This document shows, piece by piece, positions 54,506 through 63,949 of a stretch of 64,000 nt of DNA; within the stretch, counting starts at the first letter, position 1; every line of letters starts with the position of its first letter. This DNA comes from Nitrospira sp. (GTDB lineage Bacteria > Nitrospirota > Nitrospiria > Nitrospirales > Nitrospiraceae): the NCBI GenBank assembly GCA_018242665.1, contig JAFEBL010000002.1, forward strand, positions 176,382 through 240,381. The letters run 5' to 3'. The notes beneath the pieces were generated by a model. It had not been told where the DNA came from. It ran no database searches and worked only from the letters and a program-made list of their open reading frames with translations. Made by a program: the position numbers and the translations under genes.

Positions 54506-55645
54506 ATGCGCGATGGTCTGCTCTGGTTTTCAGGACAACGGTTCTCCGTCGAGTACCACCTGCAAGGATCGGCCGAAGAGGCAAGGCGGCGTGCCCATTT
54601 GCTCTGTATTGACCAGACCGTCGAAGCGGCTGACCATGTCATTCCCCCAGGACCGATCAGGGATGAACTCGTTGGCCGCGTAGAACAGTTCGAAGCGCTC
54701 AGCGGTGAGGCGCATGCTGCCGTCCTCTCGTTTCCGGTCGAACTTCTCGATGGCACGATGGGTACCTTCCTGCACCTGGTCTTCGGCATGGCCAGCCTAC
54801 AAGGTGGAGTGCGGCTCGTTGATGTGAGGCTTCCTGACCGGGCCCTCGCGCAGATGCCTGAGCCTCGTCTGGGGGTGGCGGGACTTCGCGCACAACTTGA
54901 GGTTCCATCGCGCCCGCTGGTCTGCGCCGTCCTGAAACCCCTCGGCCTCGGCCCGAAGGCGCTCGCGGATCTGGCACACGAATTTGCCCTCGGCGGAGTC
55001 GACATCATCAAGGATGATCAAAGTCTTGGCGACCATCCATTCTGCCCGTTCAAGGAGCGTGTCACGCGTTGCGCAGAAGCCATCGCCGCAGCCTCGAGGG
55101 AAACCGGTCGGGTCTGCCTCTATGCACCACACGTCTTCGGGTCCTGGTCGCAGTTGCTGGAACGGGCGACCCTTGCCCACACAGCCGGGGCTGGCGCATT
55201 ATTGCTCTGCCCAGGACTGACAGGATACGATGCCCTCGGCACGCTCGCTCGCCGTTCAGCCCCCTCTCTGCCCCTCATCCTGCATCCGGATTTCCTCGGG
55301 AGCCACTACGTCAGCCCCACCAGCGGCATCGCACCGTCCGTGCTGTTCGGCCTTCTTCCGCGCCTTGCCGGTGGAGACATCTCTATCTACCCTACCTACG
55401 GTTTGAACTATCCCATCTCAGAAGACGACTGCCGTGGAATTGCGAGCGCCTGTCGCACCACGCTCAGTTCGCGCACTCCGATCTTTCCCACCGCCGCGGG
55501 AAGAATGAACCTCTCACGAATCCAGGAGATGCTGGAGCTGTATGGATCCGATGTGGTCTTCATTCTCGGGAGCGATATCCGGCGGGATCCCCAAAATATT
55601 CGCGCCGCCTGTGAAGCGGTGCTCCGGCTGCTCGGAAAGCAATAG
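54506..55645 (+). CDS. RuBisCO-like protein (form IV type)
   Basis: The product is 379 residues (true large subunits are about 470). The RuBisCO barrel is recognisable: CAVLKPLGLGP (K175 kept, K177 position lost), GGVDIIKDDQSLGDHPF (K201 and D203 kept, E204 replaced by Gln, near residue 168), LYAPHVFGS, then LILHPDFLGSHY. Loop 6 with its Lys (GKLEG) and the phosphate-binding GGG motifs are absent. It therefore should not fix CO2. Form IV proteins act as enolases, isomerases or decarboxylases. The partner may be the divergent hydrolase; the reaction is unknown. Confidence 0.82.
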   Translation: MRDGLLWFSGQRFSVEYHLQGSAEEARRRAHLLCIDQTVEAADHVIPPGPIRDELVGRVEQFEALSGEAHAAVLSFPVELLDGTMGTFLHLVFGMASLQGGVRLVDVRLPDRALAQMPEPRLGVAGLRAQLEVPSRPLVCAVLKPLGLGPKALADLAHEFALGGVDIIKDDQSLGDHPFCPFKERVTRCAEAIAAASRETGRVCLYAPHVFGSWSQLLERATLAHTAGAGALLLCPGLTGYDALGTLARRSAPSLPLILHPDFLGSHYVSPTSGIAPSVLFGLLPRLAGGDISIYPTYGLNYPISEDDCRGIASACRTTLSSRTPIFPTAAGRMNLSRIQEMLELYGSDVVFILGSDIRRDPQNIRAACEAVLRLLGKQ

Positions 55646-55911
55646 CCACGATTCTGAATGTTCAGTGCAACATGATGTTAGCTCATTATCCTATTGTTTA
55701 TAGTGATATTTTCAGTATTAATATTTCGCGATTCACTCCATCTCTCTTCCAGGGTACATAGACGGAAGTCATCCTGCTTGCCGCCACAGAGGGACTGCCC
55801 CATGGATAACATTTTAGATTTTTGTCAAGTTTCATTGGGGCTGCTCCGATACAGGCCATAGCCTAAAAGCGCCTACGTAATCTAAACCGTCGGTGTGCGC
55901 ACGAGAAGGTC
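55646..55911. other. AT-rich intergenic region
   Basis: This 266-bp gap is clearly more AT-rich than its surroundings, especially 55675-55735 and 55800-55835, as expected of a promoter region for the HD-GYP gene. TTGTCA at 55822-55827 is a possible -35, but no -10 lies at good spacing. Confidence 0.35.
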
Positions 55912-57252
55912 ATGCCGCTCACAAAAACGTCCAGCGATCCTAAGCTCGACACGTCGGACAGCATGAAGCTCAGTCCCGAATACCTGCGCGTGGGCATGTA
56001 TGTCGACCTGAACTGTTCCTGGTTTCGACACCCCTTTCCGCGGCGCTCCTTCAAACTCACCGCGCAAAGTCAGATCAACACCATCAAGGGTCTCGGGCTA
56101 GGCACCGTATTGGTCTACCCGAAGGAATCGGACCCAGAAACCGATGGAGAAGGGGTTCTCCTCGAGCCAGCTGAGGAGCCAGCAGCAACAGCGGATGCCA
56201 AGGCTGAGCAACAGCGGGAGGAGACACCCCCAGAGCCGGCCGTTCCGCCGGAGCCAAAGGAGTTGCCGACGCAAGGCGACTACCACCAGTCGGCACAGAT
56301 GGCTTCAGAAGCCTACCGTGAGATGCTCGGGGCCAGTTCCAAGATAATGAAGGAACTCTCGACTGGATCAGAGGAAGGGCTGCGATCGGCAGAATCCATG
56401 ATCGGCGGGCTCAACCAGCTCCTCACCAATACGGAAGCGGCCGGTACCGTGGCCAGCGGGTTTGACCCCGAAGAGGTCGAGAATCCCGCAACCATCCGCG
56501 CCATGAATGTCGCCACCTTGTCGATGCTGGTCGCGCAGCAGTTCGAGATCGACCAGGAAGCGTCGCAGATGATCGGCATGGCCGGCCTGCTTCTTGATAT
56601 CGGAGAGCGCCGCATTCCGCGACACATCCTCGAGACACGCGCGCGCCGTTCCGAAGTCGAAAATGTGAAATACCAGCTGCATCCCTACCTGGGCGTGGAG
56701 ATGCTGAGAAAGTTTCCGCACATTCCCGAAGAAGTGCTGGATGTCATCCGCAGTCATCATGAACGGCTGGATGGCTCGGGTTATCCCGAAAAATTGAAGG
56801 GCGATCAGATCTCCCTGCCCACACGCATCGTCAGCGCGGTCGATCACTATGACTCGCTCGTCAACAGCCTGTACCCGGAGGAGGCCCTTTCTCCCGCAGA
56901 AGCGCTCTCAACCATGTACAAGTTCCAGAGTAAGCGGTTTGCCGCGGATGTGCTGGTGGCCATGATTCAGACTCTGGGGGTGTACCCACCGGGCACGGTC
57001 CTCTCCCTCTCAGACGGCCGATTCGCGCAGGTCCTAAACATTAACTTCAAGTATCGGTTGAAGCCGCTGGTCCTCCTCTATGACGAACAGGCTCCGGCCG
57101 ACCAGCCGGTCACGGCGGACCTTCAGTCCCAAACCGAGCTCACGATTCTCCGCGGCCTGACCCGCGAGGAATTGCCTCGCAAGGTCGTCGACTATTTCCA
57201 TCTGAAACGATGGACCGGCTACTTCATCCAATCCTCCATCCAGGCCGCCTGA
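55912..57252 (+). CDS. HD-GYP-like protein with degenerate metal site
   Basis: The product is 446 residues. The N-terminal part (about 15-75, DUF3391-like: LSPEYLRVGMYVDL, GLGLGTVLVYP) and an acidic Pro-rich linker lead to an HD-GYP domain (about 190-360). HHERLDGSGYPEKLKG is intact, but the signature HDIGK is LDIGE (near 226) and the first conserved His is replaced (NVATLSMLVAQQ). Two or more metal ligands are thus missing, so it may bind cyclic di-GMP without cleaving it. It lies 66 bp upstream of a radical SAM gene. Confidence 0.8.
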   Translation: MPLTKTSSDPKLDTSDSMKLSPEYLRVGMYVDLNCSWFRHPFPRRSFKLTAQSQINTIKGLGLGTVLVYPKESDPETDGEGVLLEPAEEPAATADAKAEQQREETPPEPAVPPEPKELPTQGDYHQSAQMASEAYREMLGASSKIMKELSTGSEEGLRSAESMIGGLNQLLTNTEAAGTVASGFDPEEVENPATIRAMNVATLSMLVAQQFEIDQEASQMIGMAGLLLDIGERRIPRHILETRARRSEVENVKYQLHPYLGVEMLRKFPHIPEEVLDVIRSHHERLDGSGYPEKLKGDQISLPTRIVSAVDHYDSLVNSLYPEEALSPAEALSTMYKFQSKRFAADVLVAMIQTLGVYPPGTVLSLSDGRFAQVLNINFKYRLKPLVLLYDEQAPADQPVTADLQSQTELTILRGLTREELPRKVVDYFHLKRWTGYFIQSSIQAA

Positions 57253-57318
57253 GCACACTGCGCCACAGAACGGAGAGACGACTGGCAGCCGCCGCGTGCA
57301 GTGTGGTATGTCCCAGCC

Positions 57319-59511
57319 ATGGCTCGTCCTCGCATCCTGCTGATCACGCCTCCCCTCACCCAACTCAATACGCCCTACCCGGCCACAGCCTATTTGACAG
57401 GTTTCCTGCGCTCCCGCGGGTATGAGGCTGATCAAGCCGATCTCGGCCTCGACATGATCCTGCGCCTCTTTTCGCGCTCCGGCCTTGAACAGGCGTTTCA
57501 ACGCATCAGACAGGCAGAGAGGCCTTGGCCGGGCGAGGTCCAGCAGCTTCTGGCGCTCGAAGACGCCTATCTGGCCACCATCGAGCCGGTGATAGCCTTT
57601 CTTCAGGGAAAAGATCCCATGCTCGCGCCACACCTTGCCAGGCCAGGATTTCTGCCGGAGGGCCCGCGCTTCTCCACCGATCACCGGCCCGTCGAGGCCA
57701 TGCACACCTGCTCGCCAGCCGACGCGGCCCGCCACCGAGCAACCCTGTACATCGAAGACCTGACCGACCTGCTGCATGAAACTATCGCACCGCACCTGTT
57801 GCTCAATCGGTACGCCGAGCACATCATGCAATCGACGTCTTCGTTCGACCGCATTGAAGAGGCCCTATCACAACCATTGAGCCTGACCGACGAATTACTC
57901 CTCGATGCACTCAAGCCATCTCTCGCTCGCACCACTCCTGATGTGGTCGGCCTCACCGTACCCTTCCCCGGCAACCTGTTCGGGGCCTTACGCCTCGCGC
58001 AAGCTATCAAGACCCAGCAACCGACCACGAAGATCGTGCTGGGCGGCGGCTACGTGAACACCGAATTGCGACGATTGCAGGACCCACGCGTATTTCAGTA
58101 CGTGGATTACGTCACGCTGGACGACGGCGAGCGCCCACTGTTGTGTCTGCTTGACTTCCTGACGGGCAAGCTCCCGCTCAGTAAACTATGCCGGACGTTC
58201 TCGCTGGTGGAAGGCCGGGTCTCGTTTCATGACGGAAACAGCGAACCGGATGTGCCGATGCATGAACTGGGCACGCCGACCTATGCCGGACTCCCGTTGG
58301 GCGACTATCTCTCGATCCTCGACAGCCTCAACCCGATGCACCGTCTCTGGTCTGAAGGGCATTGGAACAAACTGACCGTGGCCCACGGCTGCTACTGGAA
58401 GCAATGCACCTTTTGTGATGTGGGATTAAACTATATTGCGCGCTACGAGATGACGCCCACCGATCTGTTGATCAGACAGATCGACCGCTTAGTTCAAGAA
58501 ACAGGGCAGCGGGGGTTTCACTTCGTCGATGAAGCCGCGCCGCCGGCGGCGCTGAAGGCATTGGCGCTTCGTCTGCTGGAAACAGGCCGGACCATTTCCT
58601 GGTGGGGCAACATTCGCTTCGAGGAAACCTTTTCGCCTGATCTGGCACGACTCCTGGCCGCCTCCGGTTGCATCGCGCTGACCGCCGGCCTTGAAGCTGC
58701 TTCGGACCGTCTTCTGGAACAGATGAAAAAAGGCATTACCGTCGACCAGACCGCGCGGGTAGCTTCGGCATTTCATCAGGCCGGCATCCTCGTCCATGCC
58801 TACCTCATGTACGGGTGCCCCGGGGAGACGATCGCCGACACCGTGGATTCCCTGGAACGCGTGCGCCAATTGTTCGCCGGCAATTTGCTGCAATCCGCCT
58901 TCTGGCATCGATTCACGGCCACCGCCCACAGCCCGATCGGGCTCAATCCCGCCGCCAACGGCCTGATGATTCTCGGTCCGGCGTTTGCCGGGTTTGCCGA
59001 AAACGATCTTCGCCATGCAGATTCCCACGCCACCTGCCCACCCTGGCTCGGGGAGGGTCTTCGCACTGCGGTCCTAAACTATATCGAACAGGCGGGGCTC
59101 GATCTGCCGGTGCAACGCTGGTTCTCCCATCGCGTGAAGCCACCTCGCGTCGCCCGCACGTGGCTCACGCAGGCCCTCGCGGAAGTCGATGCTCCCCCGC
59201 TGACGGCCGAGCGCCGCTGTGTCTGGATCGGAGGCAAGCCCGTGGTGCTCCCCCGGGGAACCAGACAGGCGACCATCATTCTCCCCACCCGCACCGAGGA
59301 TGTCTCGCTCCAGTTGGCTCCGGCCCAGGCTGAGTGGCTTCTTACGCTTCTCCGAGACTCCACGCCTTCGTCGTCTCCGCCGAATCACGCCTATCCGCGC
59401 CTAGCCGAAGTCCGGTCATCCTTCCGTGGTGCCGGCGCGCGAGCCTTCGAACGATTCGCCGAAACCGACGCGTGGCGCAGAGTGAAACAGGCCGGCCTCC
59501 TCCTCGTGTAA
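57319..59511 (+). CDS. B12-binding-type radical SAM protein
   Basis: The product is 730 residues. An N-terminal Rossmann-like part (ILLITPPLTQL; VVGLTVPFPGN; KIVLGGGYVN) resembles B12-binding domains, but the DxHxxG histidine motif is not seen. The radical SAM domain follows with cysteines in HGCYWKQCTFCD near 357. This is a C-x4-C-x2-C spacing, one longer than the usual C-x3-C-x2-C. EEGI-like and GLEAASDRLLEQMKKG segments are typical of the fold. The C-terminal about 130 residues are unknown. The start is ATG 57319. The substrate is unknown. Confidence 0.78.
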   Translation: MARPRILLITPPLTQLNTPYPATAYLTGFLRSRGYEADQADLGLDMILRLFSRSGLEQAFQRIRQAERPWPGEVQQLLALEDAYLATIEPVIAFLQGKDPMLAPHLARPGFLPEGPRFSTDHRPVEAMHTCSPADAARHRATLYIEDLTDLLHETIAPHLLLNRYAEHIMQSTSSFDRIEEALSQPLSLTDELLLDALKPSLARTTPDVVGLTVPFPGNLFGALRLAQAIKTQQPTTKIVLGGGYVNTELRRLQDPRVFQYVDYVTLDDGERPLLCLLDFLTGKLPLSKLCRTFSLVEGRVSFHDGNSEPDVPMHELGTPTYAGLPLGDYLSILDSLNPMHRLWSEGHWNKLTVAHGCYWKQCTFCDVGLNYIARYEMTPTDLLIRQIDRLVQETGQRGFHFVDEAAPPAALKALALRLLETGRTISWWGNIRFEETFSPDLARLLAASGCIALTAGLEAASDRLLEQMKKGITVDQTARVASAFHQAGILVHAYLMYGCPGETIADTVDSLERVRQLFAGNLLQSAFWHRFTATAHSPIGLNPAANGLMILGPAFAGFAENDLRHADSHATCPPWLGEGLRTAVLNYIEQAGLDLPVQRWFSHRVKPPRVARTWLTQALAEVDAPPLTAERRCVWIGGKPVVLPRGTRQATIILPTRTEDVSLQLAPAQAEWLLTLLRDSTPSSSPPNHAYPRLAEVRSSFRGAGARAFERFAETDAWRRVKQAGLLLV

Positions 59512-59682
59512 CCATCCAGCAGCTGGCGTTGAAGACGCGGACCGAACAGGCCCTCTCGTCGCGCCTCGCAGGGATATCCACCGGACCGCACGGCCTATCA
59601 GTTATTTTCAAAGAGACGCGCGAAACGGCCGCCACGGGTGGGAATCAATGCACGATCAAAGGAGAACACTAGGAGGAGTAGA

Positions 59683-59710
59683 GGAGGAGCCGGAAGAAAC
59701 CGGCTCCTCC
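59683..59710. terminator. Hairpin between convergent genes
   Basis: An 11-bp perfect stem (59683-59693 / 59700-59710) with loop AAGAAA lies between the radical SAM gene and the convergent peroxiredoxin gene. There is no clear T-run on either strand. It is a likely two-way terminator. The rest of 59512-59738 shows no gene. Confidence 0.5.
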
Positions 59711-59738
59711 AGATGGGTCAGCGCCACGGCAGCATGCC

Positions 59739-60374
59739 CTACTTATTGGGCTGTGGGGTCAGACGCAGATACGGCTTGATGGATTTGAACCCCTTGGGGA
59801 ACAGGGTTTTGGCTTCGGCATCATTCACCGCCGGCGTAATGATGCAATCCTGCCCGTCTTTCCAGTTCACCGGTGTGGCCACTTTGTATTTTGCTGTCAG
59901 CTGCAGCGAGTCGACGACCCGCAGCAGTTCATCGAAGTTTCGGCCGCAGGAGGCCGGATAGGTCAGCATCAACTTGATCTTCTTGTCGGGCCCGATCACG
60001 AACACCGACCGCACCGTCATGCTGTCCAGCGAGTTCGGATGGATCATGTCATACAGGTTGGCCACCTTCTTTTCCGGATCGGCAATGATCGGGTAGGCCA
60101 CGGTGCAGTTCTGGGTTTCATTGATATCTTTCATCCACCCGCGATGGGAATCCAGAGGATCTACACTGATGGCCAGAATCTTGACCCCACGCTTGTCGAA
60201 CTCTCCCTTGATCCGGGCCATATAGCCCAACTCGGTCGTGCAGACAGGGGTATAGTCCTTGGGATGGGAGAACAAAATCCCCCAGCCGCCTCCAAGCCAC
60301 TCGTGAAAATTGATCGTGCCGTCCGTCGTCTCAGCTGTAAAATTCGGGGCGTCATCGCCCAATCGCAGTCCCAT
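59739..60374 (-). CDS. 1-Cys peroxiredoxin (Prx6/AhpC-like)
   Basis: This 211-residue thiol peroxidase has the motif DYTPVCTTEL (peroxidatic Cys near 46) and NWKDGQDCIITPAVNDAEA in the C-terminal extension, typical of the Prx6 group. It reduces peroxides in the cytoplasm. ATG 60374 is chosen because AAGGAGG lies six bases upstream. Length matches the family. It is divergent from the pentapeptide gene. Confidence 0.93.
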   Translation of the reverse strand: MGLRLGDDAPNFTAETTDGTINFHEWLGGGWGILFSHPKDYTPVCTTELGYMARIKGEFDKRGVKILAISVDPLDSHRGWMKDINETQNCTVAYPIIADPEKKVANLYDMIHPNSLDSMTVRSVFVIGPDKKIKLMLTYPASCGRNFDELLRVVDSLQLTAKYKVATPVNWKDGQDCIITPAVNDAEAKTLFPKGFKSIKPYLRLTPQPNK

Positions 60375-60583
60375 GATGTCCTCCTTCCATGGCGGTTCAA
60401 CTGTAGTGATCAATACGCCGAATGACAGCACACAAACAGGTTAACGTACCGCGTCTGAGGCGGGAGGTGCAAGCGCAGGCTGCCCGCCATGGCGCAGATT
60501 CCACGAGACGACCACCGGCGGCCCGGAGGCTCAAGTTTTCGCTTTTGCATCCGATAAGAAGCCCAGGAGCCAAAGGAGATCGC

Positions 60584-60952
60584 ATGGACAATTCACTCCC
60601 CCCCGCGACCGGACTCCGGATCTCAAACGATGCCATGTACCGTTTGCTCCGTGAAGGATGCATCAAGGAATTCAACGTCAAACGTGCCTCCGGGGAAAAG
60701 GTGGACCTGACCCGTTGTGATCTGCGCGGCCTGGATTTGCGCGGTCTTGAGGTCGATGGGCTGGACTTTACTGACTGCTACTTTCGGCAGGCCGATTTGC
60801 GCGGCATCGATTTCCGCAAAGCGATTCTGCAGGGTGCCAGCATCAATGCGGCCAAGATTTCCGGCGCCTATTTTCCCTTGGAGTTGACCGCGAACGAAAT
60901 TGAATTGTCGCTGCTTCACGGCACGCGGCTGCGCTATCAGACGAAATCCTAA
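60584..60952 (+). CDS. Pentapeptide-repeat protein
   Basis: This 122-residue protein has a short run of pentapeptide units (A/C-D/N-L-x-x) in the middle: CDLRG LDLRG LEVDG LDFTD CYFRQ ADLRG IDFRK AILQG. This forms a small right-handed beta-helix. The N-terminal part (RISNDAMYRLLREGCIKEF) may be a capping domain. ATG 60584 follows AAAGGAG. Function unknown; it is too short for the gyrase-mimic type. Confidence 0.8.
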   Translation: MDNSLPPATGLRISNDAMYRLLREGCIKEFNVKRASGEKVDLTRCDLRGLDLRGLEVDGLDFTDCYFRQADLRGIDFRKAILQGASINAAKISGAYFPLELTANEIELSLLHGTRLRYQTKS

Positions 60953-60965
60953 TCGGACCTGTCGA

Positions 60966-63929
60966 CTAGTTTCCCGTCAAATTGAGATGGGCTCGCACCT
61001 GATCGCTGGTCGACGGCGTCAACTCCACCTCCACCAGAAACACCCGATCCTCCGGCAAGCCGCCCCGCTCAATAAACTGTTCACGGATCGCTTTTGCACG
61101 CCCTTGCGCCAACTGCCGTAGCTCCGACTCCTCGACCGCCATGGCCGGAACCAGCTGCTGCCGCACTTCATCCGCCGTCAGGACCCGCTCGACGGATTTC
61201 CCTCCCGGCAACTCTTCCTTTTTCGTGGGCTGCTTGCCGAGTTTTTCCGCATAGAGATCGCTGAGCAACTCAAATTCGCGCGATGGTGAGATAGCCGTCT
61301 GCAGGTGTTTCGTGCCGCCATGCGTAACTCGTCGCTGCACCTCGGCGGTGATTTTTTGTATGGCCAAGGCATCACGATCGCGCGCGGGATCGGCCACCCC
61401 GATGACATCCACACGCAACCCCGGTCGCTCCTGCAGGGCCTTGGCAATCGAATCGATTTTGTGTTGCTCCGTCGCTCCCACATCCTCACTGCCGGCGACA
61501 AACTCGACGAACTGCAACTCGTCACCGCCCCCACCCACAAGACCACCCAAAGCCGAAAAGGGCGACGTGGCCACTTTGGCAATCAGGTTGAGCAAAGCGT
61601 TGAGCACCACCCGCCCGTAGCGAAAATCCGGTTCGTTCAAGTCCCCGCGCACGGGCAAGTCGATGTCGATCCGTCCTCGCCGATCCTTGAGCAATCCCAC
61701 GGCCAACCGCACCGGCAAATTCGTCGCATCCGGACTGTCAGTGTGCTCCCCGAAGGTCAACTGGTCCACGAGCACCTTATTCTCCCCCACTAACTGCTTC
61801 TTCGATACCTGGTACATCAAATCCAGCGAGAGTTTGCCCTTCGTGATGGGAAAGCCGACATATTTCCCCGCGTACGGCGAGACTGCCGTGAGATCGACCC
61901 CCTGGAAGAGAAACGTCAGGTTTGTATAGGCCTCCTCACTCAACGGGTTGATCTGGCCCTGAATCTTGATCGGCGCCACCCCATCGACCTGACCTGCCAG
62001 TGCCACCACCGCCTTGGCCACCTGCTTAGAGGACAACCCTTTGATTGTGCCGCTAAGGTCGGTAATGCCTGTGGTCACCACCGGTGAGATGGATTCGTCG
62101 ATGAACGTCGCCGACAACTTCGATAACCGCACCACATCGATCTCGACCGGTGTAGGGGCCGAACCCTTCTTGGAAGGCGATTCACCGGGCGCTGCCGTCG
62201 GCGTCGGTTCCGCGGAGGTCGGCTCCTTCGCCGCGTCCGGCTTGCGCATCAGCTGTGACAGATTCAGCGAGCCGTCCTTTCCGGTAATCAGGCGAACCGC
62301 CGGATCCCGTAGCGAGATTTCTCCGATCTTGACCTTGGTCGGCGAGACATCGAGCGCGATCTTCCGTATGCCCAAGGCGGTCCACCCCAGAAATTCCTTT
62401 CCCGATACCCGGTCGGCCACATGCAAGGTGTTGATCCCCATCTGCCCCGCATAACGAAGCATCGGTTCAGCCTCGGCTTTGCTTCGGTAGGTCAACTCGC
62501 CGTCCAACTCCAATTCGCCGTCGGCCAGGTCAATCTGCATGGTGCGATCCAGATACGGCTGAAATGGCCGCAGGCCGATGTGCGCCAGCTTCAGGGAGAG
62601 AGAGGTCTGCAGAGGATCGAGCTGCAGGCTGCCGCGGCCGTCGAATGTCCCCTGCTGATTTAGGATGAACCCGGCCGTCACTGGTATCGAGCCGTGAAAC
62701 GGCACATGCACATCCTTCGCCGTCATCTGCAGCTGCTCAACGGTCAAGCGCGCCGGCGTGGCGAGTGTTCGATCTTCGAAGTCCACCTGCGACTTGTCGA
62801 CTTCAACGGTCTGCACGTGGACGGTCCACGGTGCTGCCGCATCAGCGGCCGGTGGTTCCGGTGGCTTTGGCTCGGCCTGCGCCACCGGCACAGGTACCGG
62901 CGCGAACAGCGGTTTGAAGTTGATCACGCCATCCTCAGCCAACCAGGCACGGATGGTTGCGCCGGTCAATGCTACACGACTCATGCCCAGATTCCGCTTC
63001 GGAAGATCCAGGTGGATTCCGTGAACACCAAAAACCGGCACGTTCAACACCGGCTCCCGGTTTCCCGCCGCAGACAATTGAACATCGGTCAACTCAATCT
63101 TGCCGTCGTTGACCTGAAGATTGACCGGGGCCAGCTTGGTGTCAAAGTGGTAGTGCGCGTCGACAAGCAGCTTTCCGCTGAGGATGTCGAACTGGAACCG
63201 GTCTCGGAGACTGGGCCAAAACGTCTGGAGGCCGACATGCGAAAGAGAGACATGCCCGTCGGATTCCAGAGGATCGAGATGAAACGTCCCTTCCCAGGCC
63301 AGGACTTCTCCTTCTCCGAACTCTGCCGTAAAGGCATAGGCATTCTCACCACCCACCCGACTACTGAAATTCCGCACCGTAATTTCGATCGGCACCACGT
63401 CGATGGTCACGGGCTGTTGCTTGGTATCATCCCGATACTCAATCACACCCCGTTGGATACTGAGCAGGCGAATGTCGATCGGAGGGAGCGGGGCCTTCTG
63501 TACCTTCGCGTCAGGCTCGACCGGCGGAGGCGACGGTGTGGAGTCCGGAGGTGCAAGGCCCAGCAAGTTTAGTGTGCCGTCCGCCCGCAGATGCACGAGC
63601 CCGAAGGGCAACGTCAGGCGAATCTCATCGAAGGTATAGGCGGAACGGACGAGCGAAGTTCCCTCGAAATCGATGAAGAGCTCCTGAAAGCCGATCATCG
63701 GCGTCTGGTCCGGCTCCTGAATCTCGAACCCCGTCAAGGAGAGAGAAAACGTAAAGGGATTGATGCGGATATCGCCGAGCACGACGGGATGCCGCACTCG
63801 CTCGGACAGGGCGGGAATCACATAGGTCTGCACCACATAGGGTGCAACGACAAAACCCAGCAGCGCGTAGAGCGCCAGGCAGCCACAGAGCAGAAGCAAC
63901 AGAATGCGATACCGCGTGAACAACGCCAT
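60966..63929 (-). CDS. DUF748 family large envelope protein
   Basis: The product is 987 residues. One N-terminal helix (about 5-30, YRILLLLLCGCLALYALLGF) anchors it. A long periplasmic part of repeated beta segments follows (AsmA/DUF748-like: VVLGDIRINPFTFSLSLTGF, SLKLAHIGLRPFQPYLD, VEIDVVRLSKLSATFID). The end (about 800-985) has an OmpA-like stretch (RPGLRVDVIGVADPARDRD). Such proteins may help carry lipids between membranes. It is convergent with the pentapeptide gene. No partner gene is adjacent. Confidence 0.82.
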   Translation of the reverse strand: MALFTRYRILLLLLCGCLALYALLGFVVAPYVVQTYVIPALSERVRHPVVLGDIRINPFTFSLSLTGFEIQEPDQTPMIGFQELFIDFEGTSLVRSAYTFDEIRLTLPFGLVHLRADGTLNLLGLAPPDSTPSPPPVEPDAKVQKAPLPPIDIRLLSIQRGVIEYRDDTKQQPVTIDVVPIEITVRNFSSRVGGENAYAFTAEFGEGEVLAWEGTFHLDPLESDGHVSLSHVGLQTFWPSLRDRFQFDILSGKLLVDAHYHFDTKLAPVNLQVNDGKIELTDVQLSAAGNREPVLNVPVFGVHGIHLDLPKRNLGMSRVALTGATIRAWLAEDGVINFKPLFAPVPVPVAQAEPKPPEPPAADAAAPWTVHVQTVEVDKSQVDFEDRTLATPARLTVEQLQMTAKDVHVPFHGSIPVTAGFILNQQGTFDGRGSLQLDPLQTSLSLKLAHIGLRPFQPYLDRTMQIDLADGELELDGELTYRSKAEAEPMLRYAGQMGINTLHVADRVSGKEFLGWTALGIRKIALDVSPTKVKIGEISLRDPAVRLITGKDGSLNLSQLMRKPDAAKEPTSAEPTPTAAPGESPSKKGSAPTPVEIDVVRLSKLSATFIDESISPVVTTGITDLSGTIKGLSSKQVAKAVVALAGQVDGVAPIKIQGQINPLSEEAYTNLTFLFQGVDLTAVSPYAGKYVGFPITKGKLSLDLMYQVSKKQLVGENKVLVDQLTFGEHTDSPDATNLPVRLAVGLLKDRRGRIDIDLPVRGDLNEPDFRYGRVVLNALLNLIAKVATSPFSALGGLVGGGGDELQFVEFVAGSEDVGATEQHKIDSIAKALQERPGLRVDVIGVADPARDRDALAIQKITAEVQRRVTHGGTKHLQTAISPSREFELLSDLYAEKLGKQPTKKEELPGGKSVERVLTADEVRQQLVPAMAVEESELRQLAQGRAKAIREQFIERGGLPEDRVFLVEVELTPSTSDQVRAHLNLTGN

Positions 63930-63949
63930 GTCAGGAACGGGGTAGAAGG

